Below the pieces are notes generated by a model that was not told where the DNA came from, made no database searches, and was given only the letters and a program-made list of their open reading frames with translations. Both the position numbers and the translations under genes were made by a program. From Aureispira sp964404215 (GTDB taxonomy: Bacteria; Bacteroidota; Bacteroidia; Chitinophagales; Saprospiraceae): a DNA stretch of 64,000 nt. Location of the stretch: NCBI GenBank assembly GCA_964404215.1, contig CAYOJF010000009.1:4798-68797 (forward strand). The letters run 5' to 3'. Numbering within the stretch: position 1 is the first letter of the stretch; every line of letters starts with the position of its first letter. Shown in pieces: positions 8,483 to 17,433 of this stretch.

Positions 8483-10672
8483 ATGTATTTCAATAATATG
8501 AATCAGCTGATCAAACATACACTATCACATTTCGTCTTAATCTTATTGATAGGGAGTAGTGCTATCGCACAAGGACAAATATGGGATTCGCCATTGGATT
8601 CTCTCGAAATAGTTCAGCTAGAGAAACGAAAGCGACTGCAAGCAGTACCTGAGGTGCAAGAAAAAGTAGATGAGGAGATCAACGAGTATCGTTTATTGAT
8701 GTCTGCTTATGAGTGGTGGGGGCTACCTACGGATAGAGAACAAAAGCGACTGGATAAAGCACGAAATGAGCGTTATATGCCATATTCTAGTCCTTTAGAG
8801 AATAGTGAATGGAGGAATTCTAACCCTAAGTTGTACCGTAACCAAGAGAGTCTACACACCAAACAAGAACTAATTGTATTGGGCTGGCATCCCTATTGGG
8901 AAGGTAAAGCTTACAATACCTATAATTTTAAATTGCTGACCCATTTAGCCTTCTATGGTTATGAGGTAAATCCATTTACGGGAGGGTACAAAAATTTTAG
9001 AGCAATTTATGACTTTAAGAATAGCGATTTAATTCCTACAGCCCATCTAGATTCTTGTAAGGTACTCTTGACCGTGAGTATGAGAGGAACAGATGCTCAT
9101 GATATTTTCTTTACAAGTGAAAAGGAAGTACAAGATAACTTGATTGATAGTTTACGTTCTATTTTGGCCTATTCAGGAGCTGATGGATTAGATTTAGATT
9201 TTGAAGCAGTACCTTATGAATATAAAAGAGATTTTTTGAATTTTATAGAGGAATTATCTTTTGCTATTAGAGAAGATGATAATCGATATATCATTAGTAT
9301 GTCACTTCCTGTAGAGGATAAGTACAATATATATGATCTAAAAGCATTGAAGCCTTGGATTGATTTTTTCACGATCAATGGATTTAATTTCCATATCAAG
9401 CCTAATAAATTAAAAAAAGGACCGTTAGCACCATTGAAAAATGAAGAAGCGGCGATCAGAGGTACTTACTTTTCTTATCAGAAATATACCAATCTTGCAG
9501 ATTTGTTGAGTCAACGTTTTGATATATCTAGTGTGACAATCTTGCATGACGAAGGTCATATTGAACGACTAAAAGATTCTCTGAATAGGTATATTCGTTC
9601 TGCTTATTCTACTATTGAATATGAAGATTATGATATCATTAGTGTATTGAATACGGTCAGAATTACACAGACTGAGGGAGGAACTCCTTTATGGCAATTG
9701 CCTAGTATCAATGGTTTACTTTCTCGTACTAAATGTACAGGAGCTTTAGGATTACCAAAACCTGCCGCTGCACCTGCTGAGGAAACACGATTTTTTCTTT
9801 TTCAGCCAGAAATGGATGAATTGAATGTCAAAGAGTACGCTCTATTCAATAATATAGAGGAGGTTGAATCAGAGCTGGATACAACGATGGAGAGAGATCT
9901 GGCAAGTGTAATAGATATGTATAGTAAAAGGATGGGAGAGGATCAACGTTCTAGTCTTGTATTAGGATTGCCTTATCATGGGGCTGTATGGTACAGAGAC
10001 AGAGAACGCAATGAAGAGTTTGAAGGATATATGCCCTATAGTGAAATATTGAAATTAGTAGAGGAAGGTAATGTGAAGGTAGATTATGACAAAACAACAC
10101 ATTCTTTGACAGCTGTGAAGAGAGACTCTTTAGGAGGACTTTATTATATTTATTTTGATAATTCTACATCCTTGGGACATAAATATGACTATGCAATAGA
10201 TGAGGGATTAGGTGGAGTTGGAATCTGGGCATTAGGTGCGGATCATGCTCATACAGAACTCTGGGCGACTATCGAAGAAAGCTTTGTGACACGCAAAGTT
10301 TGGAATGAAGAATTGGGACGCAACGCACGCATACAAATCGCGAAAGGGAATAAAATAAACTATACGGTCAATTATTTACTCAAACATTTTAGCCCTTTAA
10401 CTTTTGCTACCCTATTCTTTATTACTATTTTTATAGGGATAAGCTTTTGTTTTTCTGTGTTAGATTGGAAAGTACGAGATGTCTTATTTTATAGTGGTGC
10501 TTTTCGAATTCTCTATTTGGTACTCTTTACGGTAGTCTTGTTAATAATAGCAAACTCATTCCGTATTTTCGATAATCCAGTATTGACATTTGGTATAGGT
10601 GCTGCAATAGGACTAGTCCTAACTTGGGTAGCATCTAGCTTAGTAGAGAAAAAACATCAAAAATTGCCTTAA
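8483..10672 (+). CDS. GH18 glycoside hydrolase with C-terminal membrane anchor
   Basis: Paralogue of the preceding gene, with the same order of parts: signal peptide (about 1-29), charged linker, GH18 domain (about 130-620) and three or so transmembrane helices at the end. The catalytic motif is complete, ADGLDLDFE (D234, D237, D239, E241), with E241 as the expected proton donor, so hydrolysis of a GlcNAc-containing glycan is likely. GH18 enzymes include chitinases and peptidoglycan-related hydrolases; the substrate cannot be told from sequence. A long insertion (about 335-480) enlarges it relative to its neighbour. Translation may instead start at the ATG at 8498, which gives a cleaner signal peptide. 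Its gene neighbour downstream is a small membrane protein, 152 bp on. Confidence 0.85.
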   Translation: MYFNNMNQLIKHTLSHFVLILLIGSSAIAQGQIWDSPLDSLEIVQLEKRKRLQAVPEVQEKVDEEINEYRLLMSAYEWWGLPTDREQKRLDKARNERYMPYSSPLENSEWRNSNPKLYRNQESLHTKQELIVLGWHPYWEGKAYNTYNFKLLTHLAFYGYEVNPFTGGYKNFRAIYDFKNSDLIPTAHLDSCKVLLTVSMRGTDAHDIFFTSEKEVQDNLIDSLRSILAYSGADGLDLDFEAVPYEYKRDFLNFIEELSFAIREDDNRYIISMSLPVEDKYNIYDLKALKPWIDFFTINGFNFHIKPNKLKKGPLAPLKNEEAAIRGTYFSYQKYTNLADLLSQRFDISSVTILHDEGHIERLKDSLNRYIRSAYSTIEYEDYDIISVLNTVRITQTEGGTPLWQLPSINGLLSRTKCTGALGLPKPAAAPAEETRFFLFQPEMDELNVKEYALFNNIEEVESELDTTMERDLASVIDMYSKRMGEDQRSSLVLGLPYHGAVWYRDRERNEEFEGYMPYSEILKLVEEGNVKVDYDKTTHSLTAVKRDSLGGLYYIYFDNSTSLGHKYDYAIDEGLGGVGIWALGADHAHTELWATIEESFVTRKVWNEELGRNARIQIAKGNKINYTVNYLLKHFSPLTFATLFFITIFIGISFCFSVLDWKVRDVLFYSGAFRILYLVLFTVVLLIIANSFRIFDNPVLTFGIGAAIGLVLTWVASSLVEKKHQKLP

Positions 10673-10824
10673 TCAAATCATACGAGCAATCATTGGTAGA
10701 AGTTTGATTTGAGAATAAAAGCTATAGATAGAATCGTCTTCTAAGATAAAGCATTGTCATGAAATAACTTCAATAAAAAGATACTCAAACCTCTTTTATA
10801 CATAAAGCATAATATTAGACTAAT

Positions 10825-11085
10825 ATGGGAAAAGTAATCGCTAGAGAGTTTATCTGGCTAATTGTAGCACTAATTGCAGCTATTCCGTTAGGAATTGTAT
10901 TCTTGTGGTTTTTTGGCTTTACTAGAGAAATCATTGACTTGGGAGAAACGACTAAAAACTGGATTTTTGGTCTATATATGATCGGATATTTTACTTCTTT
11001 CGCAGGGATATACATCATTAGATTTGTGATCATGGCATTACAAACATTGACAAAACCAGAAGGAGAGGAAGAGGATGAAGAATAG
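10825..11085 (+). CDS. Small two-helix membrane protein
   Basis: This 86-residue protein has two predicted membrane helices (about residues 9-32 and 47-70) and an acidic tail rich in Glu. I do not recognise a family. It ends 44 bp before the DUF4255 gene that opens the first eCIS block and points the same way, so it could be cotranscribed with it. It could equally belong to the upstream GH18 genes. No function is proposed. Confidence 0.6.
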   Translation: MGKVIAREFIWLIVALIAAIPLGIVFLWFFGFTREIIDLGETTKNWIFGLYMIGYFTSFAGIYIIRFVIMALQTLTKPEGEEEDEE

Positions 11086-11129
11086 TGTGATGGTCAAGAT
11101 TAATCTATTCCTACAAACAAAATAGACGT

Positions 11130-11687
11130 ATGATACACTTAGTATTTGAAGCCTTGGCAGGAGAACTTAATCGTTTTCTGAAGTCAAAACATAATATTAC
11201 AGAAGATAAAGTGGTACCTTCTAGTATCATGAACCCTGATGGGGGGATTGCAGTACAAGAGCCAGACAAGATTATCATGAGTTTGTCTAATATAGAACAA
11301 GACCGAACTCAGAGTAGTAATAGTACTTATCGTAAGACCAAGCGTGGTTATATGAAAGAGAAAGCAGCGGTCAATATTAATTTGACTATTGTGTTTTCTT
11401 CCTATTTTACTTCAGAAAACTATCTAGAAGGATTGAAGTTTATTACTTCTGTTATTGCTTTTTTTCAGAGCCATAATGGTAGTTTTACCCCTCAGAATGT
11501 GCCTGCTCTAAATGAAGTAGTAGAACGAATTACAGTGGAGTTGATAAATCTAGATGCTAGAGATTTGAATAATCTATGGGGACCAATGGGAGCAAAATAT
11601 ATGCCTTCCGTCGTTTATAGAGTAAGAACATTGCCGATCAAGCATGACTTACCTGGTATCCCAATTCCTATGGTTGTAAAGACATAA
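11130..11687 (+). CDS. eCIS tail cap/terminator protein (DUF4255, Pvc16-like)
   Basis: This 185-residue protein matches the DUF4255 (Pvc16 N-terminal) family. In Photorhabdus virulence cassettes and the antifeeding prophage this family forms the cap that closes the distal end of tube and sheath. Features of the family that can be seen are the start MIHLVFEALAGELNRFLK, the segment PDKIIMSLSNIEQDRT, the long strand-helix region YLEGLKFITSVIAFFQSH and an ending with RVRTLPIKHD. It opens block 1 of the injection system, 15 bp before the next gene. As in many eCIS loci the cap gene is first in the operon. Confidence 0.82.
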   Translation: MIHLVFEALAGELNRFLKSKHNITEDKVVPSSIMNPDGGIAVQEPDKIIMSLSNIEQDRTQSSNSTYRKTKRGYMKEKAAVNINLTIVFSSYFTSENYLEGLKFITSVIAFFQSHNGSFTPQNVPALNEVVERITVELINLDARDLNNLWGPMGAKYMPSVVYRVRTLPIKHDLPGIPIPMVVKT

Positions 11688-11702
11688 CAATAATATTGCA
11701 TT

Positions 11703-12830
11703 ATGGCAAGAAGAAGAGTCCCGAAAAGAAGAGCACCAGCATTTCCAAAAATGCAACTCTCTTTTGTTAATAGATATAATGCCCTGTTGAAAGTCAATAT
11801 TAAACATGACTTTTTCAATTCAGGGAATTTCCCTAGAGTGAATATACGCCCTAGTAAGGAAACCTATAATACGTTGGTACGTAACAATATTCAATTTAGA
11901 AAAGAGCCCAGTGGTTTTTTCTTAGGATATGCCGAAACGGATGCCCATTCTCCAATCAAGGATATCAAAAAGCCTATGCAGCTTTCTTTTATGATGGAAA
12001 TTGATGACCCTGGAGTACTTAATTATACTGACTTGCCTTATGCTTTTGATGAGACTATTTATTATTTCAATAATAAAGCACTGGACAAAGACGAGACAGA
12101 ATATAAAAATTTGTCCGTATCAGAGTTTGTGACAGAAGAAGACAAAATTGATATTTTACCATATCTATTCCAGCATGATTTTGACGAACCACAGGAGGAA
12201 GGAGTCGAAGTACAAGTTACTAATGCTGCAGAAGAAGTGGTGTTTGAAGGATTTACTACTGAAGAGCAATCCAAAATGCAGATCAATCTGTTAGGAGAGC
12301 CTGAAGGGAAGTATACTTTATTGATAGATGGATTGGAAGAATATTCATTTTACTTATACTCTGCTCTAAAAAAAGTATTTGGGGCAATAGATATTATAGT
12401 AGATAAAGATGAGCTAGGAGATTATAGCTTTTTTGATGCAGAAGGAAATGTAATTGTGCAAGATTATAATATTCATTTCAAAAATAGAAGTGTCCGTTGG
12501 CGTTATTTATTAATAGAGCAAAACCCTGAAAAACAGCATTCGGGCCACCAAATTTACGATGGAGTCAGAAAAACTAATCATTCTAAGATAGAATTTGGAG
12601 AAGCTGAAGAAGAAATGGGCGTTGACGGAAATATGATGATTTCTATCTGGTCAGAAGAGCCTATTCCTTTTAAACAGAGTCAGTTACAGCAGTTTAAGCT
12701 GAAGACCAAAAGAGGGCGAAATGGGGTCGAATCAATGATGGATTTACCTCTAGCAACCTATAAAAATGATTTAAAAACAAATTTTTTTGATCCAGATGAG
12801 GTTTATTCAGAATTAATTGTATATTTGTAA
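11703..12830 (+). CDS. eCIS-linked protein of unknown function
   Basis: This 375-residue protein is not one I can assign to a named family. It starts with a very basic stretch (ARRRVPKRRAPAFPK), continues with beta-rich segments, has an acidic middle (about 125-170) and a domain (about 155-220) that looks Ig- or carbohydrate-binding-like. No signal peptide is present. It lies 15 bp after the cap gene and 112 bp before the sheath gene, on the same strand. A structural or cap-associated role in the particle is the simplest reading, from position alone. Confidence 0.65.
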   Translation: MARRRVPKRRAPAFPKMQLSFVNRYNALLKVNIKHDFFNSGNFPRVNIRPSKETYNTLVRNNIQFRKEPSGFFLGYAETDAHSPIKDIKKPMQLSFMMEIDDPGVLNYTDLPYAFDETIYYFNNKALDKDETEYKNLSVSEFVTEEDKIDILPYLFQHDFDEPQEEGVEVQVTNAAEEVVFEGFTTEEQSKMQINLLGEPEGKYTLLIDGLEEYSFYLYSALKKVFGAIDIIVDKDELGDYSFFDAEGNVIVQDYNIHFKNRSVRWRYLLIEQNPEKQHSGHQIYDGVRKTNHSKIEFGEAEEEMGVDGNMMISIWSEEPIPFKQSQLQQFKLKTKRGRNGVESMMDLPLATYKNDLKTNFFDPDEVYSELIVYL

Positions 12831-12942
12831 AGTAATATTTGCTCAACGGGCAATAATACAATATAAAGTTTCTTAAAACTGACGTCAAAAAGAAGCAAGA
12901 ACTTAAAATAATTAAATTAACTAAATTTAAACTAAATTTATC

Positions 12943-14436
12943 ATGGCAAAGCAGTATGCAACACCAGGCGTATACATTGAAGAAAAAAGCGCCTTTTCCA
13001 ACTCGGTGGTAGCTGTAAGTACAGCAATTCCAGCATTCGTTGGTTATACTGAAAGAGCATCAGCAGGTAAAAGAGACCTGACTAATACTCCATTGCGTAT
13101 CACTTCTCTAGTTGAGTATATCAGCTTTTTTGGAGGTGCTCCGACAACAACTTTTACACTTGAAAATGATGGTGACAACTATTCATTAAGTGCAGATGCA
13201 GGTTCTAACTACCTATTATTCCGTTCAGTACAGTTATTTTTCGCTAACGGCGGAGGAGCTGCTTACATCGTATCAGTAGGAGATTACTCTACAGGTGTAC
13301 GTGCTGCTGAATTAGTAGGTGAAGAAACTGGTGGAGGTGTAACTTCTCTATTGAAAGAGCAAGAGCCTACATTATTAGTAATTCCAGATGCAGTACTATT
13401 GAGTGCTGAGGAGTGTGGAAGCGTACAGCAGGCAATGTTGAAGCACTGTGGTGGTGATACTCGTAGCCGTTTCGCTATCCTAGATGTACACAACGGACAT
13501 GAAGCAAGAACATTGTTGGATGATGATGTTGTAAACGCTTCTCGTATGTCTTACGGTGGAAACTTCTTAGATTTCGGTGCATCTTACTACCCATGGTTGA
13601 ATACAACTGTAGTATCTGCTGACGATTTGAACTTCAACAACATTAGCAATGCAGGTGCATTGGTTGAATTGTTGAACAGTGAAGTAGATGATAACGTTTC
13701 TGCTGGTTTCGTAAAATCAGAGAAAGGTGATTTGATCAAAGAAGAAATTGCTAAGATCGAAGATGAAGATGCTAATGCATATTCTGTTGATAACTTATTG
13801 AAAGCAGTTAGCCCAATCTATAATGATATCTTGGGTCAAATGAAAGAAGTATTGAATGTATTGCCTCCATCTGCAGCAATTGCAGGTATCTACTCTTTGG
13901 TAGATAGCACAGTAGGTGTATTCAAAGCTCCAGCTAACGTAAGTGTATCTAGCGTTCTTTCTCCAACTGTAAATATTAATGCAGCTGAGCAAGAAGATTT
14001 GAACTTGCCATTGAACGGTAAAGCAGTAAATGCAATCCGTCCATTCGTAGGAAAAGGTACTCTAGTATGGGGTGCACGTACACTAGATGGTAACAGTGGT
14101 GACTGGCGTTATATCAACGTACGTCGTACAATGATCATGTTAGAGCAATCTATCAAGTTCGCTTGTGAGCCATTCGTATTCCGTCCAAATGATTCTAACA
14201 CTTGGTTGTCTGTGAAAACTATGTGTGCTAACTTCTTGCGTACACAATGGCAACAAGGAGCATTAGTAGGTAGTTCTGAGGCTGAAGCATTCGAAGTAGA
14301 GTGTGGATTAGGAACAACAATGACTCCTCAAGATGTAGTTGACGGTTACATGAAAGTATCTGTAAAAGTTGCTATCTCTCGTCCTGCTGAGTTTATCGTA
14401 ATCACTTTCCAACAAAAAGTTGGTGGAGGTGAGTAA
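12943..14436 (+). CDS. Contractile tail sheath protein
   Basis: This 497-residue sheath subunit forms the contractile outer cylinder that drives the tube into a target. Family marks are the start YATPGVYIEEKSAFSNSVVAVSTAIPAFVGYTE and the C-terminal sheath domain (about 370-495) with NAIRPFVGKGTLVWGARTLDG, YINVRRTMIMLEQSIKFACEPFVFRPND and the final strand EFIVITFQQKVGG, which in sheaths takes part in the inter-subunit handshake. The middle (about 90-350) is the variable surface-exposed insertion. Codon choice differs from most neighbours: Arg is mostly CGT and C-ending codons such as AAC, TTC and TAC are frequent, as expected for a highly expressed structural gene. Only one sheath gene is present in the window. 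Confidence 0.95.
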   Translation: MAKQYATPGVYIEEKSAFSNSVVAVSTAIPAFVGYTERASAGKRDLTNTPLRITSLVEYISFFGGAPTTTFTLENDGDNYSLSADAGSNYLLFRSVQLFFANGGGAAYIVSVGDYSTGVRAAELVGEETGGGVTSLLKEQEPTLLVIPDAVLLSAEECGSVQQAMLKHCGGDTRSRFAILDVHNGHEARTLLDDDVVNASRMSYGGNFLDFGASYYPWLNTTVVSADDLNFNNISNAGALVELLNSEVDDNVSAGFVKSEKGDLIKEEIAKIEDEDANAYSVDNLLKAVSPIYNDILGQMKEVLNVLPPSAAIAGIYSLVDSTVGVFKAPANVSVSSVLSPTVNINAAEQEDLNLPLNGKAVNAIRPFVGKGTLVWGARTLDGNSGDWRYINVRRTMIMLEQSIKFACEPFVFRPNDSNTWLSVKTMCANFLRTQWQQGALVGSSEAEAFEVECGLGTTMTPQDVVDGYMKVSVKVAISRPAEFIVITFQQKVGGGE

Positions 14437-14542
14437 GATATCGCATTAGCGATTAGATTAAGCTCGTTATTCAGAATTATTAGTTTGACAAGCTTATCTG
14501 TTTTTATTAATTTTTTTGACAATATTTTAAATTAAATATATT

Positions 14543-15022
14543 ATGGATTACACAGAAAGTAATGCAACGCTAACGGATGCATGGCCGATGGCAAAGTTCT
14601 TCTTTGAAGTAACTATCGATGGACTACCTGCATTAGGTTTCCAAACTGTAGAGGGATTGGAGTCTGAAACTTCAGTAATTGAGTATCGCTCAGGAAACTC
14701 TCAGTTCTTATTCAAATCAGCAAGACCAGGTATGGTTTCTTACTCTAACCTTACTTTGAAGAAAGGTGCGTTCTTGGGACAGCCTGACTTGAAAGACTTG
14801 TACAGATTCTTTGCATGGGAAATTGCAGACAACCGTACAAAGCGTAAAGAAATCTTGGTAGAGATGAAAAACGAAGCTGGAGAAGTTGAGGTAGTATGGA
14901 CTATCAAAGGTGCTTTCCCTGTGAAATACACTCCACCATCTCTAGATGCAGAAGCAGATGCTGAGCCTGCAGTAGAAGAAATGGAATTCAAATATGAGTC
15001 ATTCGATATGGAGTGGATGTAA
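14543..15022 (+). CDS. Main tail tube protein (T4 gp19-like)
   Basis: This 159-residue inner tube subunit is of the gp19/Hcp-like tube family. It shows the typical order WPMAKFFFEVTIDGLPALGFQTVEGLESE, IEYRSGN, KSARPGMVSYSNLTLKKGAF and, near the end, AFPVKYTPPSLDAEADAEPAVEEMEFKYESFDM. Like the sheath gene it uses CGT, AAC and TTC codons often, which suggests high expression. It follows the sheath by 106 bp, and a good terminator comes 40 bp after its stop. It therefore probably ends the first transcript of block 1 and is the abundant tube protein. Confidence 0.93.
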   Translation: MDYTESNATLTDAWPMAKFFFEVTIDGLPALGFQTVEGLESETSVIEYRSGNSQFLFKSARPGMVSYSNLTLKKGAFLGQPDLKDLYRFFAWEIADNRTKRKEILVEMKNEAGEVEVVWTIKGAFPVKYTPPSLDAEADAEPAVEEMEFKYESFDMEWM

Positions 15023-15062
15023 GATTGAATTTCAATGGTAACATTGAATTATAGATATTCAA

Positions 15063-15097
15063 GGTCTGGTAACATTATGTTATCAGACCTTTTTTTA
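15063..15097 (+). terminator. Rho-independent terminator after tube gene
   Basis: A 12-bp stem (GGTCTGGTAACA at 15063-15074 paired with 15078-15089, one G-T pair) has a 3-nt loop and is followed by eight T. It separates the sheath/main-tube transcript from the second tube gene 817 bp further on. Confidence 0.88.
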
Positions 15098-15913
15098 TGA
15101 CTATAAACAATGAGAGGTGTTTTCAAAATTTGTCTCAGATGAATTTAAGTAGGCTAACGAAAGAAACCGTAGAATGAAAAAAATAAATAATTCCACTTAA
15201 TTGTAGGAGAAAATACAGCTTTAGTGGGTCTTGATTCCCAATGTACTTGTCAATGATCCTCACGGACGTGACGGGGGAGCTAAAACGAGCCTTTTGACTA
15301 CCAAGCAAGTGAAAGTATACTCTTTTTTCACTGCGAAAACATTTATGAGGTTATTTAAAGTACTAGATCCAAATAATGGAGTAAATCAAGGCTCACAGAA
15401 GTTATTTTTAAAATTAGAACGTTCTCTTTTCTATCAGCATTTTTATTTTGACTGCTTGTTCTCTCAAAAGGTGAGTAAATCATGTTTCAATGTGCCTTCT
15501 AGTTGTAATAGAGACTTTATCATTTTCGTTTATTCAGAATCATGAATGAATTCTAAATAAGAATGGTTACAAATATTCAAAGGAGAGAACCTTGTAAAGT
15601 TGATTAAGATAATGGGTATCTGTTCAAGGTTCAACTGAAAGAGGGTGTTTATTCATTATTCAAAAATCAAACTCTATCAATAAACGATTTTCTTCAAACA
15701 GGCTCTCAGATAACTTAGTAAGCAAGACTTCGCCTTGAAATAAAAGCCGTCAAGGAAATATTATTCTTCATTCCTTGAATTTCACTTTAAATATGTTTTG
15801 TATTTATCAAATATGTTTTGTATTTTAGATTCCATATAGATAGTTCTACTTGTATTGAAATAGGCAGAACAGATCATTATGAATAGTAAAACCTCTTTAG
15901 ACACTAGAATATT
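15098..15913. other. Long non-coding gap inside the eCIS block
   Basis: This 816-bp stretch has no gene I can support. Visible structure includes an 8-bp inverted repeat GAACCTTG/CAAGGTTC (15587-15594 and 15625-15632), a hairpin TCAAGGAA/TTCCTTGA (15750-15757 and 15771-15778) and a 17-bp direct repeat AAATATGTTTTGTATTT at 15789-15805 and 15809-15825. A possible 104-codon reading frame from a TTG (15231-15545) has no recognisable domain and is probably chance or decayed DNA. The gap may hold the promoter and leader of the second tube operon. Confidence 0.5.
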
Positions 15914-16459
15914 ATGCTTAGAAATCCTTTCGGAAATGTCAACCCTTCGGCCAATTATAATGAATGGCCCCTTTCAAAATTCTCTTTTATTGTGAATATT
16001 GGAGGAATGGGAGGTAACTTGGAATTTGAGACCATGGATGGTCTTGGTGCAACGATTGCCAAAATGGAGTATAGAGATGGAAACTCGACCAAGTTTTATA
16101 AACAACATCGCCCAACGTTAACTAGTTATGACCCTGTTACACTCAAAAAAGGAGTATTTCAGGGACAAAACGATCTTTATGATTGGTTCTCCAATGTAGC
16201 TGCGGGTTCGTTGTTTGGAGACTCCCGAACAGTTACTATACAACTAACAGAGCTCAATTCAGGTTTTGGAGGTGAAAGTGCTGGACATCAGGTTCATTTT
16301 CAATGGACTTTAGAAAAGGCTTATGTTACTAAATTTACTCCTCCGTCTTTAGATGGTGGGGCAGAATCAGAAGTAGCGGTAGAAGAAGTGGAGTTGTCTT
16401 ACCAAACTTTTTCGACTAATGCTAATCCATTAGCAGCTTTACTAGGTAACTTATTCTAG
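15914..16459 (+). CDS. Second tail tube protein (gp19-like)
   Basis: This 181-residue tube-family paralogue of the main tube protein shows the same pattern in order: WPLSKFSFIVNIGGMGGNLEFETMDGLG, MEYRDGNSTKFYKQHRP, DPVTLKKGVFQGQND and KAYVTKFTPPSLDGGAESEVAVEEVELSYQTF. It is longer by inserts in the loops. In known eCIS particles minor tube paralogues (Pvc5/Afp5-type) form the first rings between spike and main tube. Its place next to the third tube-fold gene and the spike fits that role. Codon use is ordinary here, unlike the main tube gene, which agrees with a low copy number. Confidence 0.87.
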   Translation: MLRNPFGNVNPSANYNEWPLSKFSFIVNIGGMGGNLEFETMDGLGATIAKMEYRDGNSTKFYKQHRPTLTSYDPVTLKKGVFQGQNDLYDWFSNVAAGSLFGDSRTVTIQLTELNSGFGGESAGHQVHFQWTLEKAYVTKFTPPSLDGGAESEVAVEEVELSYQTFSTNANPLAALLGNLF

Positions 16460-16573
16460 TCGTTAGAATGTACTTTTTATATAGATAATAAATAAAATAA
16501 TAACGATCACTTATTTGGTGAAATATTAAATAGGTGAAGGTTTATTCCCAATACAAATATTAATAATAAAATT

Positions 16574-17191
16574 ATGGGTTTATTAGGAGATGCAATGGCT
16601 TTTCTAGAAGAGCCGATTCCAAGTTTTTACTTCGAAGTGGTTGTTCAAGAGCGTATGAATGCAGGTGGTATCATGAACACAGTGATCAATCTCGCTAAAA
16701 ATGCTATCATGGGATCAATGGGACCTGGTTCCGATTCTAATTCCTTTCATACTGTTAATGGACTAGAGATTTCATTCGCTACTACTGAAATAAATGAAGC
16801 GGGATGGTCTAGTCCTAGACCTGCATTTGATAAAATGGTTAATGGTGAGTTAGAGCTTGTACGTTACTTACGCCCTCGACACATGGGAATAATGGGAATG
16901 TCATTAGATCCAATGAGTGGATGGTGTAAAGAAACAATGGAAGCTGCTAAGACTTGGGAAACCCCTGTCGTAACTAAAGATGTGTTGATTTATATTTATC
17001 ATCCCGCATTAAAAAATCCATTGCCTGTAGGTCCTTCTTCATTCCCTTTGGCTGGGTTTATAGCTCAAGAGGCTTATCCTACTTTCTGGGGTGTAAGTCA
17101 GTTAGACTCTACAAATGATTCTGATCCAGTTAAGGAGACTATTAAGCTGAAATATACAGAAATGCAGCGAATAGAAGTTCCACCAATGTAA
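16574..17191 (+). CDS. Third tube-fold protein (gp19-like, probable tube initiator or adaptor)
   Basis: This 205-residue protein is distantly tube-like. It shows PSFYFEVVVQERMN, the segment FHTVNGLEISFATTEINEAGWSSPRP in the position of the tube protein FxTVxGLE motif, then RYLRPRHM, KDVLIYIYHP and a closing FWGVSQLDSTN...VKETIKLKYTEMQRI, which parallels the end of tube proteins. Many contractile systems carry several tube paralogues, with the most divergent one touching the baseplate hub. An inverted repeat TCACTTATTT/AAATAGGTGA (16507-16537) lies in the 114-bp gap before it, of unknown meaning. A tube-initiator or adaptor role is inferred. Confidence 0.75.
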   Translation: MGLLGDAMAFLEEPIPSFYFEVVVQERMNAGGIMNTVINLAKNAIMGSMGPGSDSNSFHTVNGLEISFATTEINEAGWSSPRPAFDKMVNGELELVRYLRPRHMGIMGMSLDPMSGWCKETMEAAKTWETPVVTKDVLIYIYHPALKNPLPVGPSSFPLAGFIAQEAYPTFWGVSQLDSTNDSDPVKETIKLKYTEMQRIEVPPM

Positions 17192-17232
17192 AATAGGATT
17201 GATTTTTTGAGTAGAAAAATACAATATAAAAT

Positions 17233-17415
17233 ATGCCAGTATCTATCAAACAAATGACGATTAATACCAAAGTCAATAAAAAAGGTGGTGCTAACAATGC
17301 AGAAAATAAGCAAGGTGGCAGCGGCGGTGGTATGTCCAAACTAGACAAAGAAGCACTTATAGAAGAGTGTATGGCTAGAGTAAGGGCAATGATTGAATAT
17401 GAATTGAAACCATAA
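17233..17415 (+). CDS. DUF5908-like small eCIS protein
   Basis: This 60-residue protein starts with a strand-like MPVSIKQMTINTKV, has a Gly-rich, charged middle and ends in a helix EALIEECMARVRAMIEYEL. That layout and its place just before the spike gene match the DUF5908 small proteins found beside the hub genes of eCIS loci (Pvc6/Afp6 position). It lies 41 bp after the third tube gene and 18 bp before the spike. The exact role of this family is poorly known. The family assignment comes from layout and context, so it is moderate in certainty. Confidence 0.65.
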   Translation: MPVSIKQMTINTKVNKKGGANNAENKQGGSGGGMSKLDKEALIEECMARVRAMIEYELKP

Positions 17416-17433
17416 GAACGAATATTTATAATA

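Noticed and set aside
15231..15545. Reading frame of 104 codons from a TTG in the gap between tube genes
   Set aside because: No start context, no recognisable domain, and a composition rich in Phe, Ser and Cys that is typical of chance frames in AT-rich DNA. It is kept only as a remark in the gap entry.
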